A stretch of DNA of 64,000 nucleotides. Source: Bacillus thuringiensis (lineage in GTDB: Bacteria; Bacillota; Bacilli; Bacillales; Bacillaceae_G). The position numbers were made by a program, and so were the translations under genes. The stretch lies in contig NZ_JACYOF010000016.1 of assembly GCF_014932895.1 (NCBI RefSeq), positions 19,617-83,616 of the forward strand, written 5' to 3'. Shown piece by piece: positions 1 through 7,932 of the stretch. Under the pieces are notes generated by a model that saw nothing but the letters and a program-made list of their open reading frames with translations, made no database searches and was not told where the DNA came from. The stretch's first letter is position 1. Every line of letters begins with the position of its first letter.

Positions 1-1164
1 GGGCCATTATCTATTGATATGTACTTGCCCTCTTTACCAAAGTTAACGGATGATTTACAAACGGGAGCATCTCTCGCGCAGCTGACATTAACTGCATGTT
101 TGCTTGGGCTTTCAGTAGGACAATTATTTGTTGGTTCAATTAGTGATATTTACGGAAGACGCAAACCTCTTATTATTGCTCTTATTATTTATGTTGCTTC
201 TTCATTACTTTGTGCTGTAGCACCGTCTATATGGACTTTAGTACTTTTACGTTTCTTACAAGGGGCTTCGGGCTCTGCTGGTATCGTTATATCCCGTGCA
301 ATGGTAAGAGATATGTATTCAGGTTCTGAAATGACGAAGTTTTTCTCACTGCTTATGTTAGTAAATGGAGCAGCACCTATTTTAGCGCCAATTATTGGGG
401 GACAATTATTACAGTTTACATCATGGCGCGGCGTTTTTATCGTTCTTGGAGCAATTAGTGTATTCATGTTAATATCAGCTACTTTCGTATTACGTGAAAC
501 ATTACCTCCTGAAGAAAGAGAGACAGGTGGATTGTCAGGAACGTTGGCGACATACGGAAAGCTTCTGAAAGACCGCTTGTTTATGGGATATGCATTGTCG
601 CAAGGATTAGTAACGGCCGCAATGTTTGCTTATATTTCTGGTTCACCATTTGTGTTGCAAAATATATACGGGGCATCACCACAAGAGTTTAGTTTGTTCT
701 TTGCGATTAATGGTATTGGTATTATTATTGCTAGCCAAATTACTGGCCGCTTAGCAGGGAAAGTTAATGAGAAAACTTTATTTGTTTTCGGTATTGTTAT
801 TGCAGCAGTTGGCGGTCTATCGTTACTACTTACAATCGTATTAGGAATAGGTCTAATTGGTGTTTTATGCTCGTTATTCCTTGTCGTATCAAGTGTTGGG
901 GTTGTATCAACAACTGGCTTCTCGTTAGCGATGAGAAATCAAAAACAAGCAGCAGGAACAGCATCAGCTTTACTAGGTTTATTACAGTTCATTTCAGGGG
1001 CACTTGTTGCACCGTTAGTAGGTATTGGTGGAAGTAATACAGCATTGCCTATGGGTGTTGTTATAGCTCTTTGTGAAATCGGTGCTGTGTTATGCTATTT
1101 ATTCATGGCAAAGAGAAGTGAAAAGCAGTTTGAACTGCAACAAAACAAAAATTTAGAGGCTTAA
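1..1164 (+). CDS. Bcr/CflA-type MFS drug efflux transporter (5' truncated)
   Basis: Inner-membrane proton-coupled exporter of the major facilitator superfamily, Bcr/CflA branch. The frame is open from base 1 and opens with GPLSIDMYLPSLP, the family's signature just after the start of TM1, so the true start lies a few tens of codons upstream of the window; the ATG at 19 is internal. The MFS loop motif GRRKPLI follows TM2 (around visible residues 50-57) and about eleven hydrophobic segments can be seen to the C-terminus. A bidirectional terminator follows 1 bp after the stop. The substrate cannot be read from sequence; multidrug or bicyclomycin-like export is inferred from the family only. Confidence 0.88.
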   Translation, partial: GPLSIDMYLPSLPKLTDDLQTGASLAQLTLTACLLGLSVGQLFVGSISDIYGRRKPLIIALIIYVASSLLCAVAPSIWTLVLLRFLQGASGSAGIVISRAMVRDMYSGSEMTKFFSLLMLVNGAAPILAPIIGGQLLQFTSWRGVFIVLGAISVFMLISATFVLRETLPPEERETGGLSGTLATYGKLLKDRLFMGYALSQGLVTAAMFAYISGSPFVLQNIYGASPQEFSLFFAINGIGIIIASQITGRLAGKVNEKTLFVFGIVIAAVGGLSLLLTIVLGIGLIGVLCSLFLVVSSVGVVSTTGFSLAMRNQKQAAGTASALLGLLQFISGALVAPLVGIGGSNTALPMGVVIALCEIGAVLCYLFMAKRSEKQFELQQNKNLEA

Positions 1165-1165
1165 T

Positions 1166-1210
1166 AAAAAGAGCTGATTCAAATCTTTCCTTTGAATCAG
1201 CTCTTTTTTT
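1166..1210. terminator. Bidirectional rho-independent terminator
   Basis: A perfect 13-bp stem (1171-1183 with 1191-1203) with a 7-nt loop, A-tract before and T-tract after. It serves the MFS gene on + and the convergent hypothetical gene on -. Confidence 0.92.
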
Positions 1211-1643
1211 CATTTTTTTGAAATAACTCATACATATTATTCATGATTGCATCATATAAGATAGCGAGTTTATCCCACACCCAGCGATTACTATCGACTT
1301 CTTTCTCTCCGCAGTCAATAATATCAGTATGATCTGTAATTCTATATGCCTTCTCAACGATAATAGGAGCAATCTTCGGTATACGTGGAATTTCTTTTAA
1401 AGCATCTGCAAAGTTTCCGATATATACATGACCGATAATTTCGATTGTTAATGATTTATCAGATATATTGAGTACAGTATGAAATTGATTTGTATGTTGT
1501 GTTTTTAAATATTGGGCCAACTTAAATGGGGCGTGCTTCTTTTTTAATACGCGGCGAAGGCTTTCTGTATTTTCGATATGAAGTGACCTTTCGCGAATAA
1601 GGACGCGAATATCTTCTCCCATAAAAGACATTGTATTGTACAT
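1197..1643 (-). CDS. Conserved-looking hypothetical protein, 148 aa
   Basis: Not recognised. A soluble, charged 148-residue protein with no signal peptide or membrane segment; the middle holds alternating hydrophobic residues suggestive of beta strands (SLTIEIIGHVYIG). The start at 1643 is supported by AAGGAGA placed 7-8 nt upstream. It is convergent with the MFS gene and shares its terminator. A palindromic CTTACA-N4-TGTAAG box lies 78 bp upstream of the start, so it might be controlled by a BceR-like regulator, but the remaining promoter architecture seen elsewhere in this window is missing on this side. The 78-residue overlapping frame on the same strand is a shadow. Confidence 0.6.
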   Translation of the reverse strand: MYNTMSFMGEDIRVLIRERSLHIENTESLRRVLKKKHAPFKLAQYLKTQHTNQFHTVLNISDKSLTIEIIGHVYIGNFADALKEIPRIPKIAPIIVEKAYRITDHTDIIDCGEKEVDSNRWVWDKLAILYDAIMNNMYELFQKNEKKS

Positions 1644-1720
1644 AGATGATTCTCCTTAAAAACTTAACTACGCTTGCTATATGCATATGTAAGTCTAGCA
1701 TGGTTTGTTCTCTATGTGTG

Positions 1721-1736
1721 CTTACAGTTTTGTAAG
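1721..1736. promoter_or_regulatory. Isolated BceR-like palindrome
   Basis: CTTACA-GTTT-TGTAAG, matching TNACA-N4-TGTAA. Rightward, the spacing rule used by other boxes in this window would put the -10 at GATACT (about 1780), which could serve the lipoprotein at 1920; leftward no matching -10 appears. Weak membership of the regulon. Confidence 0.45.
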
Positions 1737-1919
1737 GTGGCATAGTAAAGTGGTGCAAAAGTTACTTGAATAAAGTGACGATACTGTGACAAAAATGTTG
1801 GTATATATAGTAAGAAATCATCTGAAGTGCAAAATTTAGGATGTTCTCGGTATAATAAAACAAGTGGAGATAAAAGAAACTATAATTAGTAGTAACTGTA
1901 GATAAAAGGAGAAGAAGAG

Positions 1920-2423
1920 ATGAAGAAGGTTTTGGGTATTGCTGTAATGGGAGGTATGCTCCTTCTAGCAGGATGTAATGGGAATAAAGAAGCGAAAGAA
2001 CCAAAAGAAAAGGTAGAGCAATCTACTGAGCAGACAGAAGATATGAAAGTGTATCACGAGGTACATGAAAAGTATGATGTGAAGATGAACAAAGAAATTA
2101 ATAAAGCGTTACAGTTATTTGAAGTGGCAAAAGAAAAGGGCGGTAAGGAAATAACTACTGCTAAATATAAAGAAGACGTGCAAAAGGTGACAACGGGCAT
2201 GTTAGAAGATATTGATCATATACGTAAAGAAATTCGTGTACCGAAGTCGAAAGAACAAGAACACGAATTATATATTGGCTTCTTAAATGAATCAGAACAA
2301 GCAATGAAAAAATTGCAGAAGTTAGCAGAAAAAGAAGACTCATCGTTGATTCGTGATATAGAAGTTAATTTTTCAACAGCATCGACATACTATAAACGTT
2401 TTCAAACAGAAACGAAAAAATAA
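1920..2423 (+). CDS. Small lipoprotein, 167 aa
   Basis: Secreted lipoprotein anchored on the outer face of the membrane: lysine start, hydrophobic core and lipobox LLAGC (Cys around residue 19), followed by a Lys/Glu-rich linker and a predicted mostly helical, highly charged domain. No family is recognised. The start is fixed by AAAGGAGAAG about 8 nt upstream. It stands alone, with its own terminator directly after the stop and a possible BceR-like box about 185 bp upstream. Role unknown. Confidence 0.8.
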   Translation: MKKVLGIAVMGGMLLLAGCNGNKEAKEPKEKVEQSTEQTEDMKVYHEVHEKYDVKMNKEINKALQLFEVAKEKGGKEITTAKYKEDVQKVTTGMLEDIDHIRKEIRVPKSKEQEHELYIGFLNESEQAMKKLQKLAEKEDSSLIRDIEVNFSTASTYYKRFQTETKK

Positions 2424-2448
2424 CCTTGCATGAGCAAGGTTATTTTTT
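2420..2448 (+). terminator. Terminator of the 1920 lipoprotein gene
   Basis: 8-bp stem 2422-2429 / 2434-2441 with a 4-nt loop followed by a T-tract; the stem begins inside the stop codon. Confidence 0.85.
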
Positions 2449-2517
2449 CTTCTTATCATCTCTGTCTTTATCCTCGCATACTAATACTTTCTACTCTTTG
2501 TGAAATTCTAAAATTGT

Positions 2518-2818
2518 TTGGTCGGTTCTCTTTTAGATCCAATCACTAAACTAGATTTATATGCAGGTGATGGCCCGAATAACTATGCAAAATGGCATAA
2601 TAAAGAATTTGACGCTTTAGTAAAAGAAGAAGTTGAACAAAATGAAGATAAACGCTTTGATTTATTGCACAAAGCAGAAGATATCATGTTTACAGATTCA
2701 CCGTTAATCCCAATTATACTTCCTTCGGATTCCTACTTACAAAAAGGATCAATATCGGGGTTTTAATATTATGCTGGGATTTAATCCAGATTTAAGATAT
2801 GCAAAAATAAAGAAGTAG
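2518..2818 (+). pseudogene. OppA-type solute-binding protein, C-terminal remnant
   Basis: About 100 codons of the C-terminal end of an oligopeptide-binding protein without the first ~450 residues. LDPITKLDLY, NNYAKWHNKEFDALV and PIILPSDSYLQKG align by eye with the same region of the two complete OppA paralogues at 3.9-7.5 kb. The frame breaks at 2766 and the tail resumes in another frame from 2771 (MLGFNPDLRYAKIKK, stop at 2818), so it holds a frameshift besides the large 5' deletion. No ribosome site or signal peptide. It marks a third, decayed copy in an OppA duplication zone. Confidence 0.82.
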
Positions 2819-2842
2819 GCAACCGCCTACTTCTTTATTTTA
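2803..2842. terminator. Bidirectional terminator
   Basis: Near-perfect stem AAAATAAAGAAGTAGGC with its complement around AACC, overlapping the end of the OppA remnant and the C-terminal codons of the convergent lipoprotein gene. Confidence 0.85.
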
Positions 2843-3305
2843 TTTCTCTTTTATATTCTTTTTTCGTTCCATCAGAGAAGACAACTTCCAAATCGAATTT
2901 TTGATAGTCTTTATCAAGTTTGAATACATTTACTACTTGATCAATTACTTCTTGATCTGGTGTGTTTTTATCAAATTTTAATTCTTGTAGAAGAGGGCTT
3001 AATTTTGTAATAGCCTCGTCGCCTGTGAACTTTACATCTGTTTTATGGTCTTCAATTTTTGCTTCCATTTTTTTATCCGCTGCTACATTTTTATAATCAG
3101 CCTCGTAGTCTTTCTTCGTATCTTGATAGTCTGCCTTTAAATCAAATTCATTAAAGTTTAGTTTTAAATCTGCAGGAGCTTCATTCTTTGCCTCTTCCGT
3201 CGTCTTCTTATTAGAAGTTGTATCTTGTTTTGCAGGGGCTTTACATCCTGTTAATGCAGGTACTAGCATAAGAGCTAATAAAGCTGATAGTAAAATTCTC
3301 ATCAT
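2835..3305 (-). CDS. YusW-like lipoprotein, 156 aa
   Basis: Surface lipoprotein: MMRILLSALLALMLV signal, lipobox LTGC, then a Lys/Glu/Thr linker and a domain resembling the YusW-like family (FNEFDLKADYQD near its start, LEVVFSDGTKKEYKREIK at the end). The reading frame extends upstream to 3356, but AAGGAGG lies directly before the double ATG at 3305/3302, so the 17 upstream codons are rejected. Function of the family is not established. Single-gene unit with a shared terminator. Confidence 0.75.
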   Translation of the reverse strand: MMRILLSALLALMLVPALTGCKAPAKQDTTSNKKTTEEAKNEAPADLKLNFNEFDLKADYQDTKKDYEADYKNVAADKKMEAKIEDHKTDVKFTGDEAITKLSPLLQELKFDKNTPDQEVIDQVVNVFKLDKDYQKFDLEVVFSDGTKKEYKREIK

Positions 3306-3475
3306 AAATTCCTCCTTAATGTAACTTCGTTCTATACAAGTTTTTCCCAATTTCATGTAATTATGTATGTGTTAAAAATAAAATATTTTCTTAGACCTTC
3401 AAGGGTTAATCCGCAATTTAAATCAAAAATAATTTGTATGTATATGGTAAATTTAATTTGTGAGGAGGTACTGAA

Positions 3476-3825
3476 ATGCATGAAGAATATAAAGGGATGA
3501 TTAAAAAAGCAATTTGATGTGTATAACGGTCTTTGGAAGTGCAGGTATGATTTTTAATATTATCTCACTCTCATTACAACTTGTGAGTTTGGGAGTCATG
3601 GTACCACACGAGATGCTTTCTAAAACATATCAAACAATCGGCGAATTATTTCCCGCAACATATGCAACGAATGGTTATTATACAATAATATTTGGCGGAA
3701 CTGGTTTGGAGAATAATATTATTTCATTATTACTTATTATACTAGTTACACAATTAGTAGCAGGAATCACTGTAGTTATAAAAGGAATGGTAAAGGGAAG
3801 AAATTCTGTAGTTAAAGAAGTATAA
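3476..3825 (+). pseudogene. YhgE/Pip-type membrane protein, C-terminal remnant
   Basis: The 3514-3825 frame encodes the last ~100 residues of a YhgE/Pip-family ABC-2-like membrane protein (MFNIISLSLQLVSLGVMVP-like segment, LFPATYATNGYY, a final TM and a basic tail). It has no start of its own. Directly upstream a good ribosome site (GAGGAGGTACTGAA) and ATG at 3476 begin a 13-codon frame (MHEEYKGMIKKAI) that ends where the remnant starts. The simplest reading is an internal deletion that fused an intact translation start to the tail of the gene out of frame. Confidence 0.72.
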
Positions 3826-3828
3826 AAT

Positions 3829-3860
3829 AAAAAAGGTATCCTTCGTGGAATACCTTTTTT
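3829..3860. terminator. Bidirectional terminator
   Basis: AAAAAAGGTAT / ATACCTTTTTT around an ~10-nt loop between the YhgE remnant and the convergent oppA gene. Confidence 0.78.
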
Positions 3861-3871
3861 ACTAGCGTTTA

Positions 3872-5515
3872 TTATTTTGCAACTTCTGTCCACTTGTAGT
3901 TAAATTCACCACCGAAATCAGTTGTTACAAGCCCCTTAATAAATCCGCGTTTTAGGTAAGAGCGACCTTGTTGGTATAAAGGAGCGACAGCACCATCTTG
4001 TAATAGGATTTTTTCAGCTTGCTTCATTGCTTCCCAGCGTTCTTTTTCATCACCGGCTAAATCTGTTTTCACTTTATGAATTAGTTCGTCATACTCTTTG
4101 TTAGAGTATTTATCGAAGTTATAGGCACTATCTGTTGTAAATAAATCTAAGAATGTAATAGGATCTGCGAAGTCAGGACCCCAGCCGTCAATTCCGATTT
4201 CATAGTCACCACTTAATAGTAATTTCAACTGTTGTTTACGTGGTTGTGGTTTTAAATTCACTGTTAATCCATCTAGATTTTTCTCTAGTTCACCTTTTAA
4301 ATATTCACCAGTCTTTTTAGCCAAAGCATTATCGCTTGTTAATAGCTCAATTGTTATTTTGTCAGTACCAAGTTCTTGTTTCGCTTTTTTCCAGTTTTCT
4401 TTCGCTAATTTCACATCATCTTTGACTAGGTTTCCATTTTCCTTACGGAAGTCGTTGTTGCCTTCTGGACTTTTTGCGAATTTCGCAGGAACCATTCCTT
4501 CAGCTGGAACAGCACCGTTATTTAAAATTGTTTCTACGTACGCTTTTTTATTCATTGCTCCGTTAATAGCAAGGCGTGCATGTTGATTTTTTAATACTGC
4601 ATTTTTTTGATTTAGTCGTAAGAATTGAATACCGACTTCAGCACGTTCCTTGAAGTTTGGATCGCTCTTATATTTATCAACAAATTCCGCAGTTAACGCA
4701 ACACGATCAATTTGTCCTGAGTCATATAAGTTAACTTCTGTAGACTTATCTTTCACGACATTGAAGTTGATTTCTTCTAATTTTACAGTTTTAGCATCCC
4801 AATAGTTAGGGTTCTTCTTCAATTGGAAGCTTTGTTCGTGTTTCCAGTTATCTAATGTGAAAGCCCCATTGTAAATTAAATGATTTGTTTCTAAACCGTA
4901 TTTCTCACCTTGAGATTTTAAGTACTCTTCATTAATTGGTAAGAATGTTGCAAATGTTGTTAAGCTTAAGAAGTAGGGAACAGGACGGTCTAGTTGTACT
5001 TCTAAAGTTTTGTCATCAGGAGCTTTGACGCCTAATTGATCAATTGGTAATTGTTTTTGATTTATTTGTTTCGCATTCTTTATATCGAAGAATAAGAATG
5101 CATATTCGGCAGCTGTTTCAGGATTTACGGTACGTTGCCAAGCGAAGACAAAGTCTTTTGCTGTAACAGGAGTACCGTTTGACCATTTTGAATCACGAAG
5201 ATGGAATGTATATTTTGTTTTATCGGGACTAATGTCAACTGATTCAGCGACCCCAGGAATAGGCTTATTATCTTCTCCAATTGCATATAAACCTTCAAAA
5301 ACATTTCGCATTACGTTCATGGATTCCCCATCCGTTGCTTTTGCAACATCCATTGTTGGAATTTCTGAAGCGTATGATAAGTTAATTGCCTGTTTATCAG
5401 GTGTTTTATCGGTTGCTTTCGCTCCGCTTGCATTATCTTTATTTCCCCCACAAGCAGTCAGTAGTAGACTTGTCCCTAAAACAGATGCAACAACAGGTAC
5501 AACTTTTTTCCTCAT
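3872..5515 (-). CDS. Oligopeptide ABC transporter solute-binding lipoprotein (solo OppA paralogue 1)
   Basis: Extracellular peptide-binding lipoprotein of the SBP_bac_5 family, 547 aa, full length. Basic start, hydrophobic core and lipobox LLTAC (Cys about residue 22) are present; family blocks include NVFEGLYAIG, YTFHLRDSKWSNGTPVTAKDFVFAWQ (around 105-130) and DGWGPDFADPITFLDLF. No permease or ATPase gene is adjacent, so it must work with a transporter encoded elsewhere, possibly the opp operon at 34-40 kb. Closely related to the 5900-7540 protein throughout, indicating tandem duplication. Unlike that paralogue it has no riboswitch; its upstream region holds a 26-bp perfect palindrome. Start supported by AGGGAGGAAAG upstream. 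Confidence 0.93.
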   Translation of the reverse strand: MRKKVVPVVASVLGTSLLLTACGGNKDNASGAKATDKTPDKQAINLSYASEIPTMDVAKATDGESMNVMRNVFEGLYAIGEDNKPIPGVAESVDISPDKTKYTFHLRDSKWSNGTPVTAKDFVFAWQRTVNPETAAEYAFLFFDIKNAKQINQKQLPIDQLGVKAPDDKTLEVQLDRPVPYFLSLTTFATFLPINEEYLKSQGEKYGLETNHLIYNGAFTLDNWKHEQSFQLKKNPNYWDAKTVKLEEINFNVVKDKSTEVNLYDSGQIDRVALTAEFVDKYKSDPNFKERAEVGIQFLRLNQKNAVLKNQHARLAINGAMNKKAYVETILNNGAVPAEGMVPAKFAKSPEGNNDFRKENGNLVKDDVKLAKENWKKAKQELGTDKITIELLTSDNALAKKTGEYLKGELEKNLDGLTVNLKPQPRKQQLKLLLSGDYEIGIDGWGPDFADPITFLDLFTTDSAYNFDKYSNKEYDELIHKVKTDLAGDEKERWEAMKQAEKILLQDGAVAPLYQQGRSYLKRGFIKGLVTTDFGGEFNYKWTEVAK

Positions 5516-5626
5516 TGTTCTTTCCTCCCTAAATGTGTTGTTCGTAATGTCATAATGTCCATGTCTGGAAGTAGCTATAGAAGGAGAGAAAACCTATTAT
5601 GAATATGTGTATATAGGTAATTAGGT

Positions 5627-5652
5627 GTTCTATATGTATATACATATAGAAC
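5627..5652. repeat. 26-bp perfect palindrome upstream of oppA paralogue 1
   Basis: GTTCTATATGTAT followed directly by its complement, 112 bp upstream of the 5515 start, in a 384-bp intergenic stretch. Probable operator; the TATG...CATA core has a 6-nt rather than 8-nt spacing, so it is not a canonical PlcR box. Confidence 0.6.
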
Positions 5653-5803
5653 TATAATCTATCGTTATATGTTCCAACTTAGTGGACATTATATTCTGAT
5701 GGTGAAATATTTCGCTTATTTGATTATTTAGAATGTTAACGCTGAAAATAACTATATGTCAATAATAAACATGGAGTGTTAATTTATTGAAATAATATAT
5801 CAA

Positions 5804-5840
5804 AAAAGTAGATTCCCTCATATTAAGGAATCTACTTTTA
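5804..5840 (-). terminator. Terminator of oppA paralogue 2
   Basis: AAAAGTAGATTCC / GGAATCTACTTTT stem; lies 60 bp past the stop of the leftward gene ending at 5900. The rest of the 5516-5899 interval holds only the palindrome and presumed promoter. Confidence 0.8.
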
Positions 5841-5899
5841 ATATATTTTGCTAAAAAAACAATAGGTGTGGGTGGAAACACAATGATTAAAATTGTATT

Positions 5900-7540
5900 T
5901 TATTTTTCAATTTTTGCCCACTTGAAGTTTAATTGACCTGCAAAGTCCACTTGCACAATGCCTTTCACATAAGAACGCTCTAAATAAGATTCTCCTTTTT
6001 GGTAAAGAGGAGTGATAACAGAGTCTTTAAATAATATTTTCTCTGATGTTAGTAAAGCTTCAAAGCGCGCTTTGTCATCACCAGCTAAAGTCGTTTTCAC
6101 CTTTTCAATTGTTTCATCGAACTCCTTATTAGAGTAATGATCTAAGTTGTAAGGGTTATTCGTTGTAAACAATTCAAGGAATGTAATTGGATCAGCAAAG
6201 TCAGGGCTCCAACCATCAATTCCAATTTCGTAGTCACCTTTTAATAAGAGTGAAACTTGTTGTTTACGTGGTTGTGGTTTTATATTTACTGTTAAGCCAT
6301 CTAAATTCTTTTCTAGTTGTCCTTTTAAGAACTCACCAGTTTTCTTCTCAAGGTCACCATCACTTGTTAATAATTCTAATGTGATCTTTTCAGAACCAAG
6401 TTCTTTTTTTGCTTTTTTCCATAATTCTTGTGCAGATTTTGTATCAACCTTTGTTAAATCGCCATTTGCAGTACGGAAATCTTTTCCGTCAGGCCCTTTT
6501 GCAAAGTTTTTTGGGACGAGACCAAAGGTTGGTGTAGAGCCGTCATTTAATAACGTATTTACAAAAGATTTTCGATCAATTGTTCGATCAATAGCTTGGC
6601 GTGCAGAAACGTTTTGGAGTACTTTATTTTGTTGATTCATACGTAAAAATTGTACCCCTACGTTCGGACGTTCTTTAAAGTTAGCATCCTTTTTATATTT
6701 ATCAACGAAGTCAGATGTTAGTTTTATACGGTCTAATTGTTTTGACTCGAATAAATTTACTTCTGTTGATTTTTCTTTTACGACGTTAAAATTGATTTCT
6801 TCCAGTTTGACATTATCTTTATCCCAATAGATAGGGTTTTTCTTGAATTTAAAGCTTTGTTCGTGCTTCCAATCGCTTAGTGTAAAAGCGCCGTTGTATA
6901 AAATTGTATTATCTTCTAAAGCGTATTTATCACCTTGTGCTTTAAAGAATTCTTCGTTAATTGGCAGAAATGTTGGGAACGCTGTTAAACTAATAAAGTA
7001 CGGAACAGGACGCTCTAATTCTACCTCAAACGTATGGTCATCGACTGCTTTTACACCAAGTTGATCGGCTGGAAGTTCTTTGTTGTTAATTTTTGTTGCG
7101 TTTTTAATATCAAAGAATAGAAATGCATATTCAGAGGCTGTTGCTGGATCGACAGCTCTTTGCCAAGCAAAGACAAAATCTTTCGCTGTAACAGGAGTAC
7201 CGTTTGACCATTTTGAATCTCGTAAATGGAATGTGTATTTCGTTTTATCACCACTTACTTCATGAGATTTTGCAACGCCAGGAACAGGTTTGTTACCTTC
7301 ACCAAGATTATACAAGCCTTCAAATACGTTTCTCATTACTTGACCAGAATCAGTATCTGTCGCACGAGCTGTATCCATTGTTCGTATTTCAGTAGGTGAA
7401 GATAAGTTTAAAACCTGTTTACTAGGTGCCTCGTCTTTTGCATTTGCTCCGCTAGCTTCGTTTTTATAACTACTGCAACCAGTTAATAAAATACTTACTC
7501 CTATAACTGATGCAATACCGGGTACAAACTTCTTTTTCAT
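5900..7540 (-). CDS. Oligopeptide ABC transporter solute-binding lipoprotein (solo OppA paralogue 2, SAM-riboswitch controlled)
   Basis: 546-aa peptide-binding lipoprotein, SBP_bac_5 family: signal with lipobox LLTGC (Cys about 22), the conserved NVFEGLYNLGEGNKP and YTFHLRDSKWSNG blocks, and the C-terminal PDFADPITFLELF. Start follows TAGGAGGAAAATCAA. It is a full-length paralogue of the 3872-5515 gene but is preceded by an S-box leader with terminator, so it should be expressed when S-adenosylmethionine is scarce. This suggests uptake of methionine-containing peptides or another sulphur source (inference). No permease genes are adjacent; it presumably shares a transporter core encoded elsewhere. 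Confidence 0.93.
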   Translation of the reverse strand: MKKKFVPGIASVIGVSILLTGCSSYKNEASGANAKDEAPSKQVLNLSSPTEIRTMDTARATDTDSGQVMRNVFEGLYNLGEGNKPVPGVAKSHEVSGDKTKYTFHLRDSKWSNGTPVTAKDFVFAWQRAVDPATASEYAFLFFDIKNATKINNKELPADQLGVKAVDDHTFEVELERPVPYFISLTAFPTFLPINEEFFKAQGDKYALEDNTILYNGAFTLSDWKHEQSFKFKKNPIYWDKDNVKLEEINFNVVKEKSTEVNLFESKQLDRIKLTSDFVDKYKKDANFKERPNVGVQFLRMNQQNKVLQNVSARQAIDRTIDRKSFVNTLLNDGSTPTFGLVPKNFAKGPDGKDFRTANGDLTKVDTKSAQELWKKAKKELGSEKITLELLTSDGDLEKKTGEFLKGQLEKNLDGLTVNIKPQPRKQQVSLLLKGDYEIGIDGWSPDFADPITFLELFTTNNPYNLDHYSNKEFDETIEKVKTTLAGDDKARFEALLTSEKILFKDSVITPLYQKGESYLERSYVKGIVQVDFAGQLNFKWAKIEK

Positions 7541-7597
7541 TTGATTTTCCTCCTAAATAATTAATAAGATTGGATGATGATGAGGGAAATGAAAAAT

Positions 7598-7637
7598 AAA
7601 AAATCCCTCTTTTCGTATTGAGAAAGAGGGATTTTTA
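7598..7637 (-). terminator. S-box expression-platform terminator
   Basis: AAATCCCTCTTT / AAAGAGGGATTT stem with T-run on the minus strand, between the SAM aptamer and the oppA paralogue at 7540. There is no room for a promoter between it and the gene, so it acts as an attenuator. Confidence 0.9.
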
Positions 7638-7678
7638 CGTACAAGTTATGCACCCGTATATAAACGAAGTCCCTCATT

Positions 7679-7777
7679 CTATCTTTCAAGCATAAAGCTT
7701 GCAGGAAGTGGCACAGTATTCAAAATGAACCTGCTGCCGAGGTTTCAAAGGGCCAGTCCCTCCACCTCTCTTGATAC
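7679..7777 (-). promoter_or_regulatory. SAM-I (S-box) riboswitch aptamer
   Basis: Read on the minus strand it shows the S-box hallmarks in order: ATCAAGAGAGGTGGAGGGAC, TGGCCC, TGAAACCTCGGCAGCAGG, a variable hairpin (CCTGCAAGC..GCTTG), and GAAAGATAG closing P1. It binds S-adenosylmethionine and promotes termination at the hairpin 40 nt downstream. Confidence 0.95.
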
Positions 7778-7898
7778 AATGAGTAAACGAATAAATTTTA
7801 TTAATTTTTGTGTTTCTTTGATAATTCAAAATCTTACACCTTGAAGAATGAAGTGTCAATCGAATGAAATATAGTTTAAATTTTCAGTTTTTTAAAAA

Positions 7899-7930
7899 GA
7901 AAAAACCACTGCATATGGCAGTGGTTTTCC
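7899..7930 (-). terminator. Terminator of the proI-aldo/keto reductase operon
   Basis: AAACCACTGC / GCAGTGGTTT stem with T/A tracts on both sides, directly after the leftward reductase gene. Confidence 0.85.
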
Positions 7931-7932
7931 TA

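Noticed and set aside
1522-2004. Leftward frames at 1522-1758 and 1762-2004
   Set aside because: No ribosome sites; low-complexity translation; the first lies within the 148-aa gene region in another frame.
5627-5652. PlcR box
   Set aside because: TATG and CATA are separated by 6 nt; the PlcR consensus needs 8 with fixed A and T.
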